Source of the DNA: Paraspadella gotoi
Lineage: Eukaryota; Chaetognatha
Assembly: GCA_051294375.1 (NCBI GenBank)
Contig: CM119271.1
Location: 242,721-306,720, forward strand
Direction of reading: 5' to 3'
Length of the DNA stretch: 64,000 nt
Below, one piece after another: positions 62,308-64,000 of this stretch (its first letter is position 1; every line of letters starts with the position of its first letter). The position numbers and the translations under genes are program-made. The notes beneath the pieces are model-generated. The model saw only the letters and a program-made list of their open reading frames with translations. It was not told where the DNA came from and searched no databases.

Positions 62308-62430
62308 CTGTAATGAGGTGTTTTTATTCATATCAAATACAGATGCATACAAACATTAACAGCAAAAAGATAAACGGTTACTAAGTAAAAATAACCCCCA
62401 CCTAAAAAAAATGATTTAAAAAAATAAAAA

Positions 62431-63225
62431 TCTTAAAAACATAAGGATCGTCGCAATTGTATAAAAAAATATGGACCAATGACAAACTTTGACACTCAAA
62501 AAATCAAATTCGGAGGCGTGGGTTCGAATCCCACCGCTGCCACCACAACGAAGGAAGTAGGCGTGGTTTATTAAGTGAGAAATAGGAGGAGTTTTATTGA
62601 CATAAGAACACGTTGGAATGATGATAATTAACATACAAAATATGTAGATTATGCAGAGAAAAGGCAGGCAATAAACAATATAACAAATAGTCCATAAGGA
62701 GTTTGATGTTTGATGAGAGAGAGAGAGAGAGAAAGAGGCCAAATCGTTTTCGGACGAATCAGCAGCGGCAGCAGCAGAGGCAGCCAGAAAAAAAGAAAGA
62801 AATCAAAAGGCAGCAGCAGCAGAAGCAACAGGAGAAAAGAGAGAAAAAGAAAGAAAGCCCCTGCAGAGCCCAAATCGTTTTCGAATCAGCAGAAGCAGCT
62901 GCAAACTAGTTTTTTTTCCGATGAATCAGCAACTGGGGAAAAGAGAGAGAGAGCTACATATAATTAAAAAGAGAAAAGAGAGAGAAGGAAACATAAAAAT
63001 AAAAATGGAGGAAATTTGTTTGTTTTGATAAAACAAACAAAACATATTTAATAACTGTCCTCACCCGATTTCAAGGACCTCGATGATGAGAAGCTGTATA
63101 TAAATTTTCAGCTTCATACACACAAATTTAATCATCAAAAAGGCGATCTATAAATTGGAACGCCGACAACGACGACAACAACGACGCCACTTATGTGCAA
63201 AACCACAGCAAAATAAATAAAATAA
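62431..63225 (+). mobile_element. Dispersed repeat family B, copy 3
   Basis: Same ordered blocks as copies 1 and 2: the head AAGGATCGTCGCAATTG, the GCAGCGGCAGCAGCAGAGGCA block, tatttaataactgtcc, and the tail GGCGATCTATAAATTGGAACG plus a CGACAACGACGACAACAACGACG run. The right terminus is lost or decayed. It uniquely carries a tRNA-Leu 3' half near 62504. Confidence 0.72.
62504..62543 (+). repeat. 3' half of a tRNA-Leu-like sequence
   Basis: GGAGGCGTGGGTTCGAATCC followed by CACCGCTGCCACCA is the variable arm, T-arm and acceptor end of a leucine tRNA, including a CCA-like end. The 5' half (acceptor, D and anticodon arms) is absent upstream, so it is a fragment, perhaps from a reverse-transcribed tRNA or a SINE. 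Confidence 0.7.
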
Positions 63226-63392
63226 ATATTTCTACATATATATAAAAGTAAATACTAAAAGTACGGTAATGCTAGCGTTTTGATGAATTATTCAGTTCTC
63301 ATTCGTCTAACATAACGTATTAAATAACAAAATAGTCATAAAATAATGGAAGGATCACCATTTGGTGATGGCTCGCCTGTATCTGGATATTA

Positions 63393-64000
63393 CTATCTAG
63401 GAAAAAAGTTAGAAATATTTTTTTTTAAAAGTTCATTTATTCAATAAAAAATATACAAAACATGGGTAAAACATTCTCAATATTTGGTATGCCCTCCCTC
63501 GGCATCGACCACTGCCTGCATTCGTCTGGGCATGCTCTCGTAAAGCGAATTGAGGTACGAAGGTGAAATGTTTTTCCACACCTTTAGCGCAATTCTTTTC
63601 AGCCCCGATGTTGATGTTGCGCGTTCTCGACTTTGCATCTTTTTCATCTGCGACCAAAGCGATTCAATTGGATTGAGATCGGGGGAGTTCCCCGGCCAAC
63701 CAGAGAATAAGTTGATATGATGATTGGCATGCCACTGCTTCGTCGTAGCGGCTCTATGCGCAGGAGCTCCGTCTTCCATAAAGCGATAGGATCCACGATT
63801 TCCGCGCTTCAGAAAAGATTTTATGTTTGCCTTCTTTAATATGTCCTGATAACGTACTGCATTGATGGTGCCATTGACAAAAACCAGCTTGCTTTTTTTC
63901 GTCCTTGTGATGGCACCAAAGACCATGATTTTGACCGGGTGCTTCGTTGTAGTTGCGACACACTCCGGAAGAAAAGCTTCACCAGAGCGACGCCGAATAA
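63393..64000 (-). mobile_element. Tc1/mariner-like element, running off the right edge
   Basis: The terminus CTATCTAGGAAAAAAG at 63393 follows a TA and equals the ends of the 630-bp element at 43567. The transposase gene occupies the rest on the minus strand. Confidence 0.88.
63477..64000 (-). CDS. Tc1/mariner-like transposase, C-terminal part
   Basis: Open from the right edge to the stop at 63477 without frameshift, about 174 residues. KHPVKIMVFGAI is the strand just after the first catalytic Asp region. MEDGAPAHRAATTKQW carries the second Asp, and WPGNSPDLNPIESLW carries the final Glu; I count 35 residues between that Asp and Glu. The protein ends EGGHTKY. It would cut and paste the element at TA sites. 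The visible part looks intact, so this copy may be young. The N-terminal DNA-binding domain is outside the window. Confidence 0.92.
   Translation of the reverse strand, partial: IRRRSGEAFLPECVATTTKHPVKIMVFGAITRTKKSKLVFVNGTINAVRYQDILKKANIKSFLKRGNRGSYRFMEDGAPAHRAATTKQWHANHHINLFSGWPGNSPDLNPIESLWSQMKKMQSRERATSTSGLKRIALKVWKNISPSYLNSLYESMPRRMQAVVDAEGGHTKY

Noticed and set aside
62504-62543. Functional tRNA-Leu gene
   Set aside because: Only the 3' half is present. No D-arm or anticodon arm is upstream.
62416-62742. Minus-strand open frame containing GSGGIRTHA
   Set aside because: This peptide is the well-known artefact of translating the antisense of a tRNA-Leu 3' half. It lies in repeat family B.

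Overview
The window is genomic DNA of an animal. Every confident gene is a spliced metazoan-type gene with GT-AG introns. They include a ciliary transition-zone protein (TMEM107), a SynGAP/DAB2IP-type Ras GTPase-activating protein, the RBR ubiquitin ligase RNF14, ELMOD3, MEA1, a very-long-chain 3-ketoacyl reductase (HSD17B12 type) and a branched-chain aminotransferase. Exons are GC-rich. Introns and intergenic DNA are AT-rich and loaded with (GA)n/(CT)n, minisatellites and mobile elements. I cannot place the animal in a phylum from this sequence alone. Two runs of 10 N mark assembly gaps.

All nine gene models lie on the minus strand. From high to low coordinate they are: the last exon of BCAT (62020-62307); MEA1 (59426-60808); HSD17B12-like (56354-59235); RNF14 (50932-55696); a SYNGAP1/DAB2IP/RASAL2 orthologue (35841-49911); TMEM107 (20732-32909); ELMOD3 (15740-20130); an RRM/CCHC-knuckle RNA-binding protein (12981-14850); and a large unidentified coiled-coil protein (11835 to beyond the left edge). 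I rebuilt exons from splice signals, codon phase and remembered family patterns. Phases agree across every junction of the seven named multi-exon genes, apart from the one-base frameshift described for the RNA-binding gene.

Mobile DNA dominates the introns. (1) At least six copies of a non-autonomous element (around 3850, 6717, 17609, 21544, 29957 and 30883) start with a shared head, contain units of about 160-180 bp plus a short-unit array, and end in a palindromic hairpin followed by CTAAAA. This layout resembles Helentron-associated (HINE/pearl-type) elements. (2) A degenerate Ty3/gypsy-like LTR retrotransposon (22464-29111) sits inside the short-unit array of one of those copies, and both lie in the 11.4-kb first-listed intron of TMEM107. 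(3) A Tc1/mariner transposase runs off the right edge, and a 630-bp internally deleted relative lies at 43567-44196. (4) A third dispersed family has three copies (8035, 45137, 62431).

The named genes are mostly single-copy housekeeping or signalling genes from unrelated pathways, and I see no functional cluster. The most notable observations are the HINE-like family, the nested insertion in TMEM107, the uniform gene orientation with a 190-bp gap between MEA1 and the HSD gene, a possible internal promoter in the RasGAP gene, and two apparent one-base frameshifts at A-runs.
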